DNA of 64,000 bases from Brasenia schreberi (GCA_036023115.1 JAYKKT010000076.1:3658001-3722000); one strand, 5' to 3'; numbered from the stretch's first letter, positions 42,324 to 53,966 are shown. Notes: generated by a model from the sequence alone, not told the origin. Made by a program: numbers and translations.

Positions 42324-45300
42324 CTACACATGATACTTCTTTAAGTATTGAATATTGATAGGATCTGCTAAATTCCTACCTTCTACATCGATCAACCAAT
42401 ACGAATTGTTCGTAGTGGTTGCTCGTACAACATAGGGTCCATCCCAGTTGGGGCGCCACTTGCCTAGGGGGTGTGGGCCACGATGGTGGATGGTTTTCAA
42501 GACCAGATCTCCCACTTCAAAGTGGCGAGGTCTCATGTGTTTGCTATAATGTCGGGCTATCCTTTGCCGGTATGCACGAGCATGATCCATGGCAAGGAGT
42601 CGCCTCTCATCTAGCAAATCTAGCTCGGCCATCCTAGCATGCTGAAGCGACTCTAGGGGGAGGTCGAGTGCAATGGATGTATGGAATGAATGCAGTTGGG
42701 TATGAATGGGAAGAATGGCGTTTGTGCCATAGACCAATTCGAATGGTGTGGCATTCGTGGGAGTCCGGATGGAAGTCCTATAAGCCCATAAGGCTTCATC
42801 TAGCTTCTCATGCCACCTCCTACCCTTCTCTAAGGTTTTCTCAATGATACCAATGAGAGTCTTGTTTGTGGCTTCGGCTTGGCCGTTGCCTTGAGGGTAG
42901 TAGGGCGAGCAGAAGTGGTGAGTTATGCCATACGTGTTGCACAACTTAACCATCCGCTCGTTCTTGAATGGGGTACCATTATCAGACACAAGGTCTCATG
43001 GAACCCCAAATCGAGCCAAGATATTCCTCCGGATGAAAGCCACCACATGTTGCCCCATTACATTCGTTAGGGAAATGGCTTCCACCCACTTGGAGAAATA
43101 CTCCGTGGCTGCTAAAATAAAACGATGCCCATTCGAGGCCTTTGGAAATATGGGGCCTACAATGTCAAACGCCCACATGGTAAATGGCCAGGGGCTGACC
43201 ACGGAATGCAATGCAGATGAAGGGATATGAATGGCGTGCCCATGCACTTGACATGGATGACACTTCCTAACATGATCGTGACAATCCTTTTTCAGGGTGG
43301 TCCAAAAATAACCCCCTCTTAGTATTTTCATCGCCATCATGTTGGCATTAACATGACCTCCACATTCTCCATCATGGAACTCGTGCATCACTATCCTAGC
43401 TTCCTCTAGGTCGATACATCTAAGCAGAATGCCGGTAAAACTCTTTTTGTATAAGACCCCACACAGAATGGTGTATCGGGTCGAAATCTTACGAATGAAT
43501 GCCCTATCTTTGGATGTGGCATCCTCGGTGAATCCCCCATTTTCTAAAAATCGTTTTATGTCATGGAACCAGGGTTTTTCAATAGACTCTGGGTTGTTTT
43601 GGCAAATATCCAAGTCGTGTGTGGATGGATGGGGCGCATGCCATATTTCCAAAGATCTGGTCCCTGAAATGGGATCGACCTTCAGGGCTGAACCCAAGGA
43701 AGAGAGGGCATCGGCGATGCCATTGTCCTCTCTTCCCACGTGTGTGAGCTTACACGACTGGAAGGATTGGACCAATCGAGTGGCCAACTCGTGATATGGA
43801 AGTAGTTTCTCATTACGTACTTGCCAAATTTTTAAAACCTGGTTTATGACAAGGAGCGAATCTCCAAAGACCTCGATGCATGATGCCCCTAGAGTTTTCG
43901 AAATCCTTAAGCCTTGTATGAGTGCTTCATACTCAGCTACGTTGTTGGAACATTCGAAATCTAAGCGGACTGCTGTGGGAATCTCGCCCTTTTCAGGGGA
44001 GATTAGGATGATCCCGGCACCAGCCCCTCGTTGGTTTCGTGCCCCGTCGAAGTGCATCTTCCACTCTTGGTTTTCGAAAGAATTGGCCAAAATGTGGTTT
44101 TGAAAATGGTTTTGCAATATGCCTTCATCAGGCATTTCGACAAGAGTGGGATATGCGTCCTCCAAGGGGAAGTCAGCCACGTAATCTGCTAGGGCTTGCC
44201 CCTTAACGGAGATCTGGTGATGGTATTTCAGATCATACTCCATTAGAAGGAGTTGCCATTTGCCCAATCTACCCGTGAGAATGGGTTTTTCGAACAAGTG
44301 CTTGATTGGATCAAGCTTGGACACTATCCAGATCTCATGATCTAGGAAGTAGTGTCTGAATTTCTGGCAGGCCCAGACTAGGGCCAAGCACGTCTTCTCT
44401 ATGGCTTGATAATTTCGTTCATAAGCCAAGAGAGTTTTCGAAATATAGTAGATGGCATACTCCTTATGGGTGTCATCCTCGTATTGAGCCAACAGGGCTC
44501 CTAAAGCGTTTACATGCACGGAGATGTATAATAAAAGCGGTTTTCCTTGTTTTGGAGGATTCAAAACGGGGGATTAACCAAGTATGCCTTTAGTCTCTCG
44601 AAGGACTTTTGGCATTCGTCATCCCATAAGAATTTCGTACCCTTCCTCAACAGTTTGTTGAAGGGTTCGCATCTAGTTGCCAGATTCGATATGAATCGGC
44701 GCACAGATTGTAATCGACCCTGGAGGCTACGGACTTGGGTGAGATTGGAGGGTGGAGCCATGTCTATGATGGCTCGACACTTAGAGGGGTCGACTTCTAT
44801 TCCCCTTTGGCTCACCATAAAGCCTAGAAGCTTCCCTGATTCTACCCCGAACACACATTTTTGAGGGTTTAGCTTTACTTTGTAAAGCCTAAGCCTTTCG
44901 AAAATCTTTTGTAAACATTCGATATGGGTGCATCGGGTTTTGGATTTTGCCAAGAGATCATCTACATACACTTCTACAAGCTCGTGAATTTGATCATGGA
45001 AGATCGTGTTCATGGCTCGTTGGTATGTTGCGCCGGCATTTTTCAAACCAAAGGGCATGACTGTATAGCAGTACGTGCCCCATGGGGTTGTGAAGGCGGT
45101 CTTACCCTGATCTCGTGGACTTAGTTTGATTTGATTATAGCCTGAATAGCCATCCATAAATGAAAACATTTCATGATTTGCAGTACTATCGACTATCAAA
45201 TCTATGTTTGGTAAAGGATAATTATCCTTTGGAGTGGCTTTATTCAGGTTTCTGAAATCGATGCATATTCGAATTTTCCCATTGGTTTTTCGAACTACAA

Positions 45301-46009
45301 CGATATTTGACAACCAATCAGAATACGCAATGGGTTTTATAAATCCGGCTTTTAGCAGATCTTCTAAACCCTCTTTGACTTGCGTGTGTACATTCGGGTG
45401 TATTTTCCTAAGCTTCTGCTTTATTGGTTTTACACCTATATCTAAGGGAAGACGATGCTCGACTATGCTGGGATCTATGCCCGGCATGTCTTCATACGTC
45501 CATGCAAACACATCTAAATAGGTTCGTAGAAATGCAATGAATGCTAACTTTTCAGTTTCATGCAAGCATGCGCCTATTTTGATGGTTTTGGGATTGGAAT
45601 CATCCCCTAGGTTCACCTCTACGAAATCTCCTCCTACTGTTTGGGAAGGTCTTTCAAAATCGAGAATTCTATGAAACTCTGGGAGCTCAGAAGTGGGATC
45701 TTCCTCAAGGGGATCCACTTCTGGGCTTTGATCATTCTCGTGGGATATAGACCCGAGGGAACTTGATGCGTGGTTTTCAAAATAACCTGGTTTTGTACTT
45801 GGATTTTCAAGTGATTTCGAAATTTTTGGTCTGGCTATGCAGACGACACTTCTTTCGAAATCCTTTTCTTTTGCCAAAGGCCTACCAGGAGCAGCTATGT
45901 ACAAAATCTTTTTCGTATTTTCCAAATTTTCGATTTTTTTGGGTTTTTGTAAAACAAGAACTTTGGGAACTATACAAAGCATACTTTTTTCGAGTTTTTG
46001 TTTTTCCAT
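42324..46009 (-). pseudogene. pol of element E (frameshift and one stop)
   Basis: It begins at ATG 46009, in the same frame as gag-pro and about 115 bp after its stop. Residues about 190-400 are RT (FRNLNKATPKDNYPLP, MPFGLKNAGATYQ, YVDDLL at about 348). A run of six G on the plus strand in D (31384-31389) is five G in E (near 44572), shifting the frame after the RT connection. Downstream the first RNase H, aRNH, HHCC finger and first integrase Asp are open. CGA to TGA at 42996-42998 stops integrase between its first and second catalytic Asp. The rest is open to 42324, ending with the GPYVV module. Only two lesions separate it from a full gene. Confidence 0.94.
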
Positions 46010-46094
46010 TGTTTTTGGTTTTTCTTGTTTTTCGATTTTTTTTTATTTTAAGTTTTCAAATGTTTTTGGTATTTTTAGAAAAAGGGATCTTCCG

Positions 46095-46112
46095 TCATAC
46101 CTACAAAGGGAA
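46095..46112 (-). promoter_or_regulatory. Splice-acceptor-like site between gag-pro and pol (E)
   Basis: The minus strand reads TGTTTTCCCTTTGTAG, ending at 46101, then GTATGACGG. It sits just after the gag-pro stop at 46124. Equivalents end at 32916 (D) and 15869 (C), and at 59199 (plus strand, G). Ogre elements are known to splice an intron between pro and RT, so this is a candidate acceptor. The donor was not identified. Confidence 0.45.
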
Positions 46113-46123
46113 AACACTACGGG

Positions 46124-48994
46124 TTAGACTCGGAATAGGAGGTCTAAACCGTAGGTCTCTTCTAAGACAGGCTCCGGGGCACCCTTGACCCAGGTGGTCA
46201 CAGGGGGTGGCTCCGGCGGTATTTGAGGAGTATAGCCGATCCCATATCGGCTTGGGTTGGCCCTAGGAAGGATGGGCTCTAGGAGACCCTGGTTTTGTGC
46301 CCCTAGACTTTTGTAGGGCGTGTAGCCCATGTTTAATAACATGTTCCACGACCTTTTGTTTTTTGGAAAGATGGGATACAAGTCGTGGTCTTGGAACATG
46401 CTATCGTCCATATTAGGCTCGTATGGCCTTTTGTCCAGGGGTTTTGGAAATAGGGAACGCTTGGGTTTTCCTAGGAGGATTAGAGTCGGGAGGGGGCCTG
46501 CTTTGGGCGGCCCCTTCACACATACAACCTTCCTAGGGTTGTTCAACACGAGCCGAGGTGGCTCAACCATAATTTGCCCCAGGTTAGCCTCATGGGCCTG
46601 GGAGCTCGATAAACAAGGGGAGTTTATGATCCCCTGAAGCTGTGGGTGACTCTCACCTAGGATCACTACGACCTGGTCCCTAAAAGGGATCTTGACACAC
46701 CTGTGGAAGGTGGATGGCACATCGCACAAACTGTGTATCCAGGGTCTTCCCAGCAAAAGGTTATAATGGGGGTGAATGTCCAAGACATGGAACACCCCCG
46801 TGTGTTCGATCCCTCCCGTTTCCATTGGGAGTTCGATGGATCCTAAAGGCCTAGACGCATTCCCATCGTATCCAGTGATAACGATGGGGCTTGGGTTCAC
46901 TGAAGTCAAGGTGACTCCGATTTTGTATGCCACGTGAAGTGGAAGGATGTTGAGCCCTCCTCCACCATCGACTAGGCACCTGTCAAGAGAGTGGTTGTTT
47001 AGAACCACCTCGATATGCAGGGCCTGGTTATGGGTTTCGTAGGGTCTATCTACATCATCTTCCGAAAAGGTGATGGGCGATTTTGCTCCTAATAAAGCCA
47101 CTTGGGCAGACAAGGATTCCGGACTTATGTTCGAATCAACCTTGGCCCTTTCTAGAATTTTCTCTAAGACAAGTCTATGCCTAGGCGAGGTTTTGATAAG
47201 CTCTAGGATAGACATGTGAATAGGAATCTTTGAAAGGTGGTTTTCGAAATCATAAGGATTTAGGATGATTTTGTCCTTATCTGCTTTTGGCAGACCACTA
47301 GGGATACATGCTTTTGAGGGGCCAGGCACACTGACCACCTTTTGAGCACCTTGAAGGTGCGGGGGTTGGTAGATCCTCCCGGATCTAGTGACTTCCCCCA
47401 CGACCAGCCTAGGGTTCGCGCTAAACTTGGCTCTAAGGATGAGCTGAAGAGAACCTTGGATTTTCAAAACTGGTCTTGTCGGGGTTTCCACTTTTGGTGG
47501 TCCCCGAATGACGACTTGGGCGGGCCTCTTGTATAATACAAGGATGGGCGCACAAGCAGGTCGACCAGGTTCGGGCTTTCGCGCTAGTTCCTTGGAAATG
47601 GTGAGGGTACATACCTCCTTTCCTTTCCCACTGCCACTGGCGTGTTTGGGAAAGGGTTCCTTGAAGATAGCTTGAGGTGGCTCAGGTTCCGCAGTGACCT
47701 GGAGCCGGCCCTCCGCTATCAAGTTCTCAATTTTATTTAGAAGAGAGAAGCACCGTTTGGTATCATGGCCTTTGAGCCGATGATACTTGCAAAATCGGTT
47801 TAAATACCCCCCTTTGGACGTGACTCCTTCGGGGATTTCAGGGAGTTCGATCATGCCCTGGGCAAGTAAGAGGTCTAGGACCTCCGACACAGGTTGCCCC
47901 AGCGGAGTGTACTCCCGTTTTTCAATTGGTTTTGAAAAATTGCGTTCTCTCTTATTTTCTATTTTTTCAAAATTTTTAGAAGTGCCCGCCATGCCTGGAT
48001 CCACTCGGACATTGGCGATTTTATGGGGCTTTGCTCCTTTATCCGTTGTGGGCAGCCCATATGCGATGGGCTTTTCCACACGTGTTTTGGGAATGGCACT
48101 TCCTTTCCATAAGTGGTCGTATGTCCCTTTTCGCAAGTTGGTTTCGAAAAGGGAGGCCTTTTTGATCAACTTATGGAAAGTTGAAATCTCATGGAGCGAG
48201 AGAAGGGTTTTTAACTCGCTTTTGAAATTATCCAGGATGAGCATTACTGTGCATCCTTCGGATATAGGCTCTCGCACTTGGCCCAAAAGAGACCTCCACC
48301 TTATAATGAAGGCATGCACGTCCTCGTTCATGCCTTGCTTTGTATCCCTTAAGGTATTCAGGGTTGGCGTGACTTCCACGTTGTGTGCAAACCTTTGCAT
48401 GAAGCAGTTCGCTAACTCTTCAAAAGTAGCGAACTGGCTTAAGTCGTAGGAAGCCAGCCATTTGGCAGCTGTGCCCTTAAGGGATAGAGGGAACCAATAC
48501 ACCCATTTCATCGAGTCCTTTTTCTTCTTATGGGCTCGACGTGAGAAAAGTTGCAAGTGAGACCTAGGGTCTCCCATGCCATCATACCGATGGAAGTTCG
48601 GTATTTCATCGTCACTGTCTGTTTCGTAATCCATAGGAAGGAAATCAGACAGGGCGTAGCTTCTTTTCTCTTTATTTTGCCCTTTCAGCAGCTGCTGTAG
48701 GGCTTTACGGTCCTTTTGTGTGAAGGACTCGTGGTATTGGTTGCCTTCCATTACGGAGGCCTCTTTTTGCTTGCGAGGTTTTTCAAATTTCTTTTTAGGC
48801 CTTTGTTCACCGTTTGATGAACATGAATCGCCTACTTCAGCCTCTTGGCTGAGAGCATCGATTTTGGCCTCAAATTCCCTTCTCAAGTCCTCGATTTCAT
48901 CTAGTTTTATTTTGTTTTTGAAAATCCTCCTAGAGTGAGAACTTGATGCGCATGAGCCCTGGCTCGATACTTCACTTGGATTGGATTTTGACAT
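46124..48994 (-). CDS. Gag-protease-G-patch polyprotein of element E (956 aa, intact)
   Basis: This is the only complete long gene in the window. The start is ATG at 48994 (MSKSNPSE), as in C and D; the frame extends 3 codons further only to a TTG. Domains: Ser-rich N-terminus with a helical segment (about 28-50), Retrotrans_gag-type domain (about 160-275, MKWVYWFPLSLKGTAAKWL), finger-like CKYHRLKGHDTKRC (about 398-415), retropepsin-like protease with LVDGGGGLNILP (Asp near 676) and LLGRPWIHSL near its end, and a G-patch (about 880-925: NMGYTPYKSLG, NQGLLEP, RYGIGY). It should form the particle, bind RNA and mature the proteins. The active-site Gly-Gly after Asp is unusual compared with Asp-Thr/Ser-Gly. 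pol follows in the same frame after a 114-bp gap, so its expression needs splicing, reinitiation or readthrough. Confidence 0.95.
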   Translation of the reverse strand: MSKSNPSEVSSQGSCASSSHSRRIFKNKIKLDEIEDLRREFEAKIDALSQEAEVGDSCSSNGEQRPKKKFEKPRKQKEASVMEGNQYHESFTQKDRKALQQLLKGQNKEKRSYALSDFLPMDYETDSDDEIPNFHRYDGMGDPRSHLQLFSRRAHKKKKDSMKWVYWFPLSLKGTAAKWLASYDLSQFATFEELANCFMQRFAHNVEVTPTLNTLRDTKQGMNEDVHAFIIRWRSLLGQVREPISEGCTVMLILDNFKSELKTLLSLHEISTFHKLIKKASLFETNLRKGTYDHLWKGSAIPKTRVEKPIAYGLPTTDKGAKPHKIANVRVDPGMAGTSKNFEKIENKRERNFSKPIEKREYTPLGQPVSEVLDLLLAQGMIELPEIPEGVTSKGGYLNRFCKYHRLKGHDTKRCFSLLNKIENLIAEGRLQVTAEPEPPQAIFKEPFPKHASGSGKGKEVCTLTISKELARKPEPGRPACAPILVLYKRPAQVVIRGPPKVETPTRPVLKIQGSLQLILRAKFSANPRLVVGEVTRSGRIYQPPHLQGAQKVVSVPGPSKACIPSGLPKADKDKIILNPYDFENHLSKIPIHMSILELIKTSPRHRLVLEKILERAKVDSNISPESLSAQVALLGAKSPITFSEDDVDRPYETHNQALHIEVVLNNHSLDRCLVDGGGGLNILPLHVAYKIGVTLTSVNPSPIVITGYDGNASRPLGSIELPMETGGIEHTGVFHVLDIHPHYNLLLGRPWIHSLCDVPSTFHRCVKIPFRDQVVVILGESHPQLQGIINSPCLSSSQAHEANLGQIMVEPPRLVLNNPRKVVCVKGPPKAGPLPTLILLGKPKRSLFPKPLDKRPYEPNMDDSMFQDHDLYPIFPKNKRSWNMLLNMGYTPYKSLGAQNQGLLEPILPRANPSRYGIGYTPQIPPEPPPVTTWVKGAPEPVLEETYGLDLLFRV

Positions 48995-49113
48995 GCTTTT
49001 CAAGCTTTTTCAAAATTTCCTAAGTAAAAGCAAAGAAAACAGGTTAAAAATGACACCTTTATAAAATTTTCGCAAGACTTCTACAAGTAAACTCGATTTC
49101 TGAAAAGGCTCAC

Positions 49114-49131
49114 GTCCCACCGGGCGTGCCA
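49114..49131 (-). other. Primer binding site of element E
   Basis: TGGCACGCCCGGTGGGAC in sense lies 5 bases (GAGAT) inside the 5' LTR, identical to D and B. Leader sequence without an ORF follows to 48995. Confidence 0.82.
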
Positions 49132-49136
49132 ATCTC

Positions 49137-52100
49137 TGTAGACGCGCGAAAATCCCCGTCTCTTCGCCTCTTTCGGGGCTTGGAGTGGATCTTATCGTGC
49201 GTCTAAGGCCTATGTATACAAATAGGGCGTGCCAGCTAGCTTACTTAAGCTAGCGAAGATATATTTAACACTGACTTCTAAACGTGGCGACTGTGAGCAA
49301 GTAAGCTCTTGTCGTCGCAGACCTTCTTGCACCGATGCGCAAGGGTCAGTCTGTACGCTTTTGCAAAAATCGAGTTTTGGGGAGAAAGTCTACGAAACGG
49401 TTCGAGGTATCTATTTCGGGTCTTTAAGATGCGATTGCATGTTTTAGATCACGTGAATTTGCACGTGCCTAAGTCTTTTCTTTTATCCCTTTTTGGGTCA
49501 CCTAGTTTGTGTGTTATGAACACTCCACTACATGGGCGAATTCGAGCGGGGCTTGCTTCGATGCAATATGCGTCCTACCTCGTGGTATGGCGTAGATGCA
49601 ATGCAAACTCACGCTACTCCAAAGGGAAAACCCGAAATGTAAAGACAATACTGAAGGGAAATAACAGAAGGGAAATAACCGAAGGGAAATAACCGAAGGG
49701 AAATAACCGAAGGGAAATATGTATATATCTTATGTATATGAGCCCTTACTCGGGTCTTGCAAATAAGAGCGAAGGCTCAATGTGGGTGCGTGCTTGAATT
49801 GAAAGACTTACACACACGACATGAATTTAAACCCAAATATAAATTGCAGTATGGCCTTGACTAAGGTCTTGGGAATAAGAGCGAAGGCTCAATGTGTGTG
49901 AGAGTGCTTGAATTGAAAGACTACCCACACAACATAAATGAAACCCAAATATAACTGCAATAAGGCCTTTACTAAGGTCTTGGGAGTAAGAGCGAAGGCT
50001 CAATGTGTGTGAAAGTGCTTGAATTGAAAGACTTACTCACACGACATGAAATGAAACCCAAATAGTATAGGTCAACCCTTACTTGGGTCTTTCAAATAAG
50101 AGCGAAAGCTCAATGTGTGTGAGAGTGCTTGAATTGGAAGACTTACTCACACGACAAGAAATGAAACCCAAATAGTATAGGTCGGCCCTTACTTGGGTCT
50201 TTCAAATAAGAGCGAAAGCTCAATGTGTGTGAGAGTGCTTGAATTGAAAGACAACGCACCCAACTTAAACAAAACCCTTCGAAAATGAAATATATATGTA
50301 CACTTATATATTAGGGACTGATTAGGCCCGTGTGTGTTCAAAATTGTGCACGACTAAGAGAGTGCACGTGTGTGGTTGTGCCAAGCCACGTTATTACAAG
50401 CGGGGGGAGACTATGCTCCGTTATTACAACCCCGTATCAAATTGAATTTCAAGCAAGTGTACGACTAAAGACCGAGTTTAGACACTTACGAGTAGCTGGT
50501 CCGTAGAGGTCTTGCTTGAGCGTGGGCTTGGCCTTGGGCTGCAAGTGGGAGCTCCGCGAAGGTAGGTGATCAAGGGTGCTGGCCGGCTGCAAGTGGGGCG
50601 CGGGATAGGAGCCTCGGAGGTGGCCGGTGGCAGGTAGATGGCGCCTCCAAGTAGGGGGTTTAAAGTGGCTGAAGAAGTGGGTCTTAAGATCACTAGGGGA
50701 GTTGGGTACTTAGGGAAACTGGACCTAAAAGGTGATCTAGTGGGAAGGCCAAATAGGACACCTAGGGGGGTTGGCCGAATGGGAGATGGTGGCTAAGTAG
50801 TGGCCAGCAACTTGGGTTATACTAGGTTCGGCTAGGTTTAGGTGGTGGCGGCAAAGGGGCTGAGCTGAAGGGAGGATGGGTGGCTAAGAGTGGAGAGGAG
50901 GTAGAGAAGGGGGCTAGGTAAGGTGGAGGATACTTACCGAATGGGGAGAAGTGGCGGATGGAGTGGGAAAGTGGCGGGCAGGTGGCTGTCGGCTGGTTCG
51001 GTTGGGGGAAGATGATGGCGTCCGGCTGAGGGGTGGTGGAGGTGGATGGAAGAGGGAAGGTGGCGGAGCAGGTGGCGGCTGGTGGAGCAGCTGGAGCAGG
51101 CCAAGGTGGGGAGTTGTCCCGGCTGAATGAGAGAAGGGAGATGGGGAGGGCCCGGCTGGGTGAGGTAGAGTCGTTTCCCCTTTTTCAGAACCCGCCCACA
51201 AGGAGGGGGGTTTAAATGGGGATGGGTAGGTCGGTTAGGGCTGGGCTGTGGGTAGTGGTTAGGTGGTTTAGGTAGGGTGGTATGTAGATAAGGTGGGCTG
51301 GATGGGGTTGGGCCAGATATTTTAAAACTAGGGGTTTGGGTAAATCGTGGGCTAAGGGTGGTTTAGGGGTTTTGGGCTAGGTTAGGTGGTTGGGTTTTAG
51401 GGTGAGGTTTAGTGAGCTAGGTTAGGTGATTAGGCTAGGTTTAGGCTAGGATTAGGGAAATTAATCTAGGTTTAGGGAAGGATTAGGGAAGTGGGTTAGG
51501 TGATTAGGTTGGGATTAGGCCGGGATTAGGGAAGTGGGTTAGGTGATTAGGTTCAGATTAGGGGTGGATTAGGGGTTTAGGCTAGGTTTAGGCATTTTGG
51601 GCTAGGTTTAGGTGAAGGAGCTCCCTTAGCATGGCCCATAGACCTTGATCACCCCATGTTGGTGCAGCCCTAGGTTAGGTTTTAGCTAATTACAAGCTTA
51701 AACCCACTCAATTAGGCTAACCCACAAGATTAAACCCAAACTTGACACACAAGTCAAGCTTAATACAACACTCTTGATATTTTTCACCCCCCACTCTCTC
51801 TCATGCCCAATATCCCACGTGAATTTCAAGTGGGCCCCACCTCCATTTATGAGAAGGTGATGTGGGCCATGGATATGGATATTGGATTGGATCTCTGGAT
51901 CCAAATCCAAATCCAAGTCCACATATGGGTTTGGATTGGAATCTGGATATATATGGTCCAGATCCAATCCAAACTGAACTCTGACTCCTTCGAGCTGGGT
52001 TCGAGACGGATGATTTGTGCGGGGCCTGACAGCATCAGTACTCCGTCTGCGTTGGGTCTTCGCCAACATAGTCGTCCGCCTCCGTTTCTGCCTTCCGGAG

Positions 52101-52450
52101 ATGACTTCAAATGCTATTTTGGTAAGAACAGGGTCTTGGACGTTCGAGATCCTGGGGTGTGAATCAGATACAAGAGTTGCTGCGCCGGGCTCGACAGGTG
52201 CTCCGGTTTCGGGCTCTTCTTGGCTCTCCTGGTCCTGTCTTGATCGGGCCAAGCCACTTCGGGGTTTCAAAACATGTCTTAAAAGAGTTTTCAAAAGCTA
52301 TATCATATGTTTTTGAAAGATAAAGTTTTAAACATATATACAGGGTTGTTTGGAAGGCTCCTGGGTTTCCAAACTCAAAATGGCCCTTTGGGGCTGCTTG
52401 TATAAAACCAGATTCGTTTAAGAAATTCGTGGGATTTCGGGGTGTTTACA
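49137..52450 (-). repeat. 5' LTR of element E
   Basis: It matches 37837-41152. PBS-like 10-mer 49225-49234; U5 hairpin 49235-49254; five 110-bp units at 49767, 49879, 49990, 50100 and 50210; donor-like site 50932-50937; TATA position 51211-51218 reads CATTTAAA, which may weaken the promoter; telomere-like tract at about 51321-51620. It ends at 52450 and is followed by TTACC. Confidence 0.95.
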
Positions 52451-52455
52451 TTACC

Positions 52456-53966
52456 GCATGGGGAGAGGTGGCGGATGAAGTGGGAAGGTGGCGGGCAGGT
52501 GGCTGTCGGCTGGTTCGGTTGGGTGGAGGTGATGGCGTCCGACTGGGCAAATGGTGGTGGTGGATGGAAGAGGGAAGGTGGCGGTGGAGGTGGTGGCTGG
52601 TGGAGCAGATGGAGCAGGCGGAGGTGGGGAGTGGTCCCGGCTGGGTGAGAGAAGGGAGAAGGAGAGGGCCCGGCTGGGTGTGAGAGTGGTTCCCACTTGG
52701 AAAACCCGCCCACAAGGAGGGGGGTTTAAATAGGGGATGGGTAGGTCGGTTAGGGCTGGGCTGTGGGTAGTGGTTAGGTGGTTTAGGTAGGGTGGTATAT
52801 AGATAAGGTGGGCTGGAAGGGGTTGGGCCAGATATTTTAAAACTAGGGGTTTGGGTAAATCGTGGGCTAAGGGTGGTTTAGGGGTTTAGGGCTAGGTTAG
52901 GTGGTTAGGTTTTAGGGTGAGGTTTAGTGAGCTAGGTTAGGTGATTAGGCTAGGTTTAGGCTAGGATTAGGGAAATTAATCTAGGTTTAGGGAAGGATTA
53001 GGGAAGTGGGTTAGGTGATTAGGTTGGGATTAGGACGGGATTAGGGAAGTGGGTTAGGTGATTAGGCTCAGATTAGGGGTGGATTAGGGGTTTAGGCTAG
53101 GTTTAGGCATTTTGGGCTAGCTTTAGGTGAAGGAGCTCCCTTAGCATGGCCCATAGACCTTGATCACCCCATGTTGGTGCAGCCCTAGGTTAGGTTTTAG
53201 CTAATTACAAGCTTAAACCCACTCAATTAGGCTAACCCACATGATTAACCCAAACTTGACACACAAGTCAAGCTTAATACAACACTCTTGATATTTTTCA
53301 ACCCCACTCTCTCTCATGCCCAATATCCCACGTGAAACTCAAGTGGGCCCCACCTCCATTTATGAGAAGGTGATGTGGGCCATGGATATGGATATTGGAT
53401 TGGATCTCTGGATTCAAATCCAAATCCAAGTCCACGTATGGGTTTGGATTGGAATCTGGATATATATGGTCCAGATCCCATCCAAACTGAACTCTGACTC
53501 CTTCGAGCTGGGTTCGAAACGGACGATTCGTGCGGGGCCTGACAGCATCAGTACTCCGTCTGCGTTGGGTCTTCGCCAACATGGTCGTCCGCCTCCGTTT
53601 CTGCCCTCCGGAGATGACTTTAAATGATATTTTGGTAAGAACAGGGTCTTGGACGTTCGAGATCCTGGGGTGTGAATCAGGTACAAGAGTTGCTGCGCCG
53701 GGCTTGACAGGTGCTCCGGTTCCGGGCTCTTCTTGGCTCTCCTGGTCCTGTCTTGATCGGGTCAAGCCACTTCGGGGTTTCAAAACGTGTTTTAAAAAAG
53801 GGTTTTCAAAAGCTATATCCTATGTTTTTGAAAGATAAAGTTTAAAACATATATACAGGGTTGTTTGGAAGGCTCCTAGGTTTCCAAACTCAAAATGGCC
53901 TTTTGGGGCTGCTTGTATAAAACCAGATGGATTTTGAGAAATTCGTGGGATTTCGGGGTGTTTACA
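52456..53966 (-). repeat. 5' LTR of element D, second piece
   Basis: It resumes with GCATGGGGAGAGG and matches the left LTR from about 26464 to 27967. It contains the TATA box (52725-52732), telomere-like tract (about 52831-53130) and U3. It ends GTTTACA at 53966, followed by the GAAAT duplication. Confidence 0.95.

Larger units (their letters stand above)
37837..52450 (-). mobile_element. Element E: youngest full-length Tat-type LTR retrotransposon
   Basis: E is 14,614 bp with LTRs of 3316 and 3314 bp that are near-identical by eye, exact TTACC target duplications, PBS at 49114-49131 and a polypurine tract next to 41153. It is inserted in the 5' LTR of D. gag-pro is fully open. pol has one frameshift and one nonsense change. 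It could still supply Gag, protease and G-patch but not a complete pol product. Confidence 0.96.
24524..53966 (-). mobile_element. Element D: full-length Tat-type LTR retrotransposon, split by element E
   Basis: Without E and its duplicated TTACC, D is 14,824 bp. The left LTR is 3444 bp. The right LTR is 3395 bp in two pieces (35953-37836 and 52456-53966). It has GAAAT target duplications, PBS at 35930-35947 and a polypurine tract next to 27968. gag-pro has two stops. pol has one stop in RT and a 1-base loss near its start. RNase H and integrase are open. The LTRs differ mainly in the copy number of a 14-bp repeat near 25030-25130. Confidence 0.95.
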
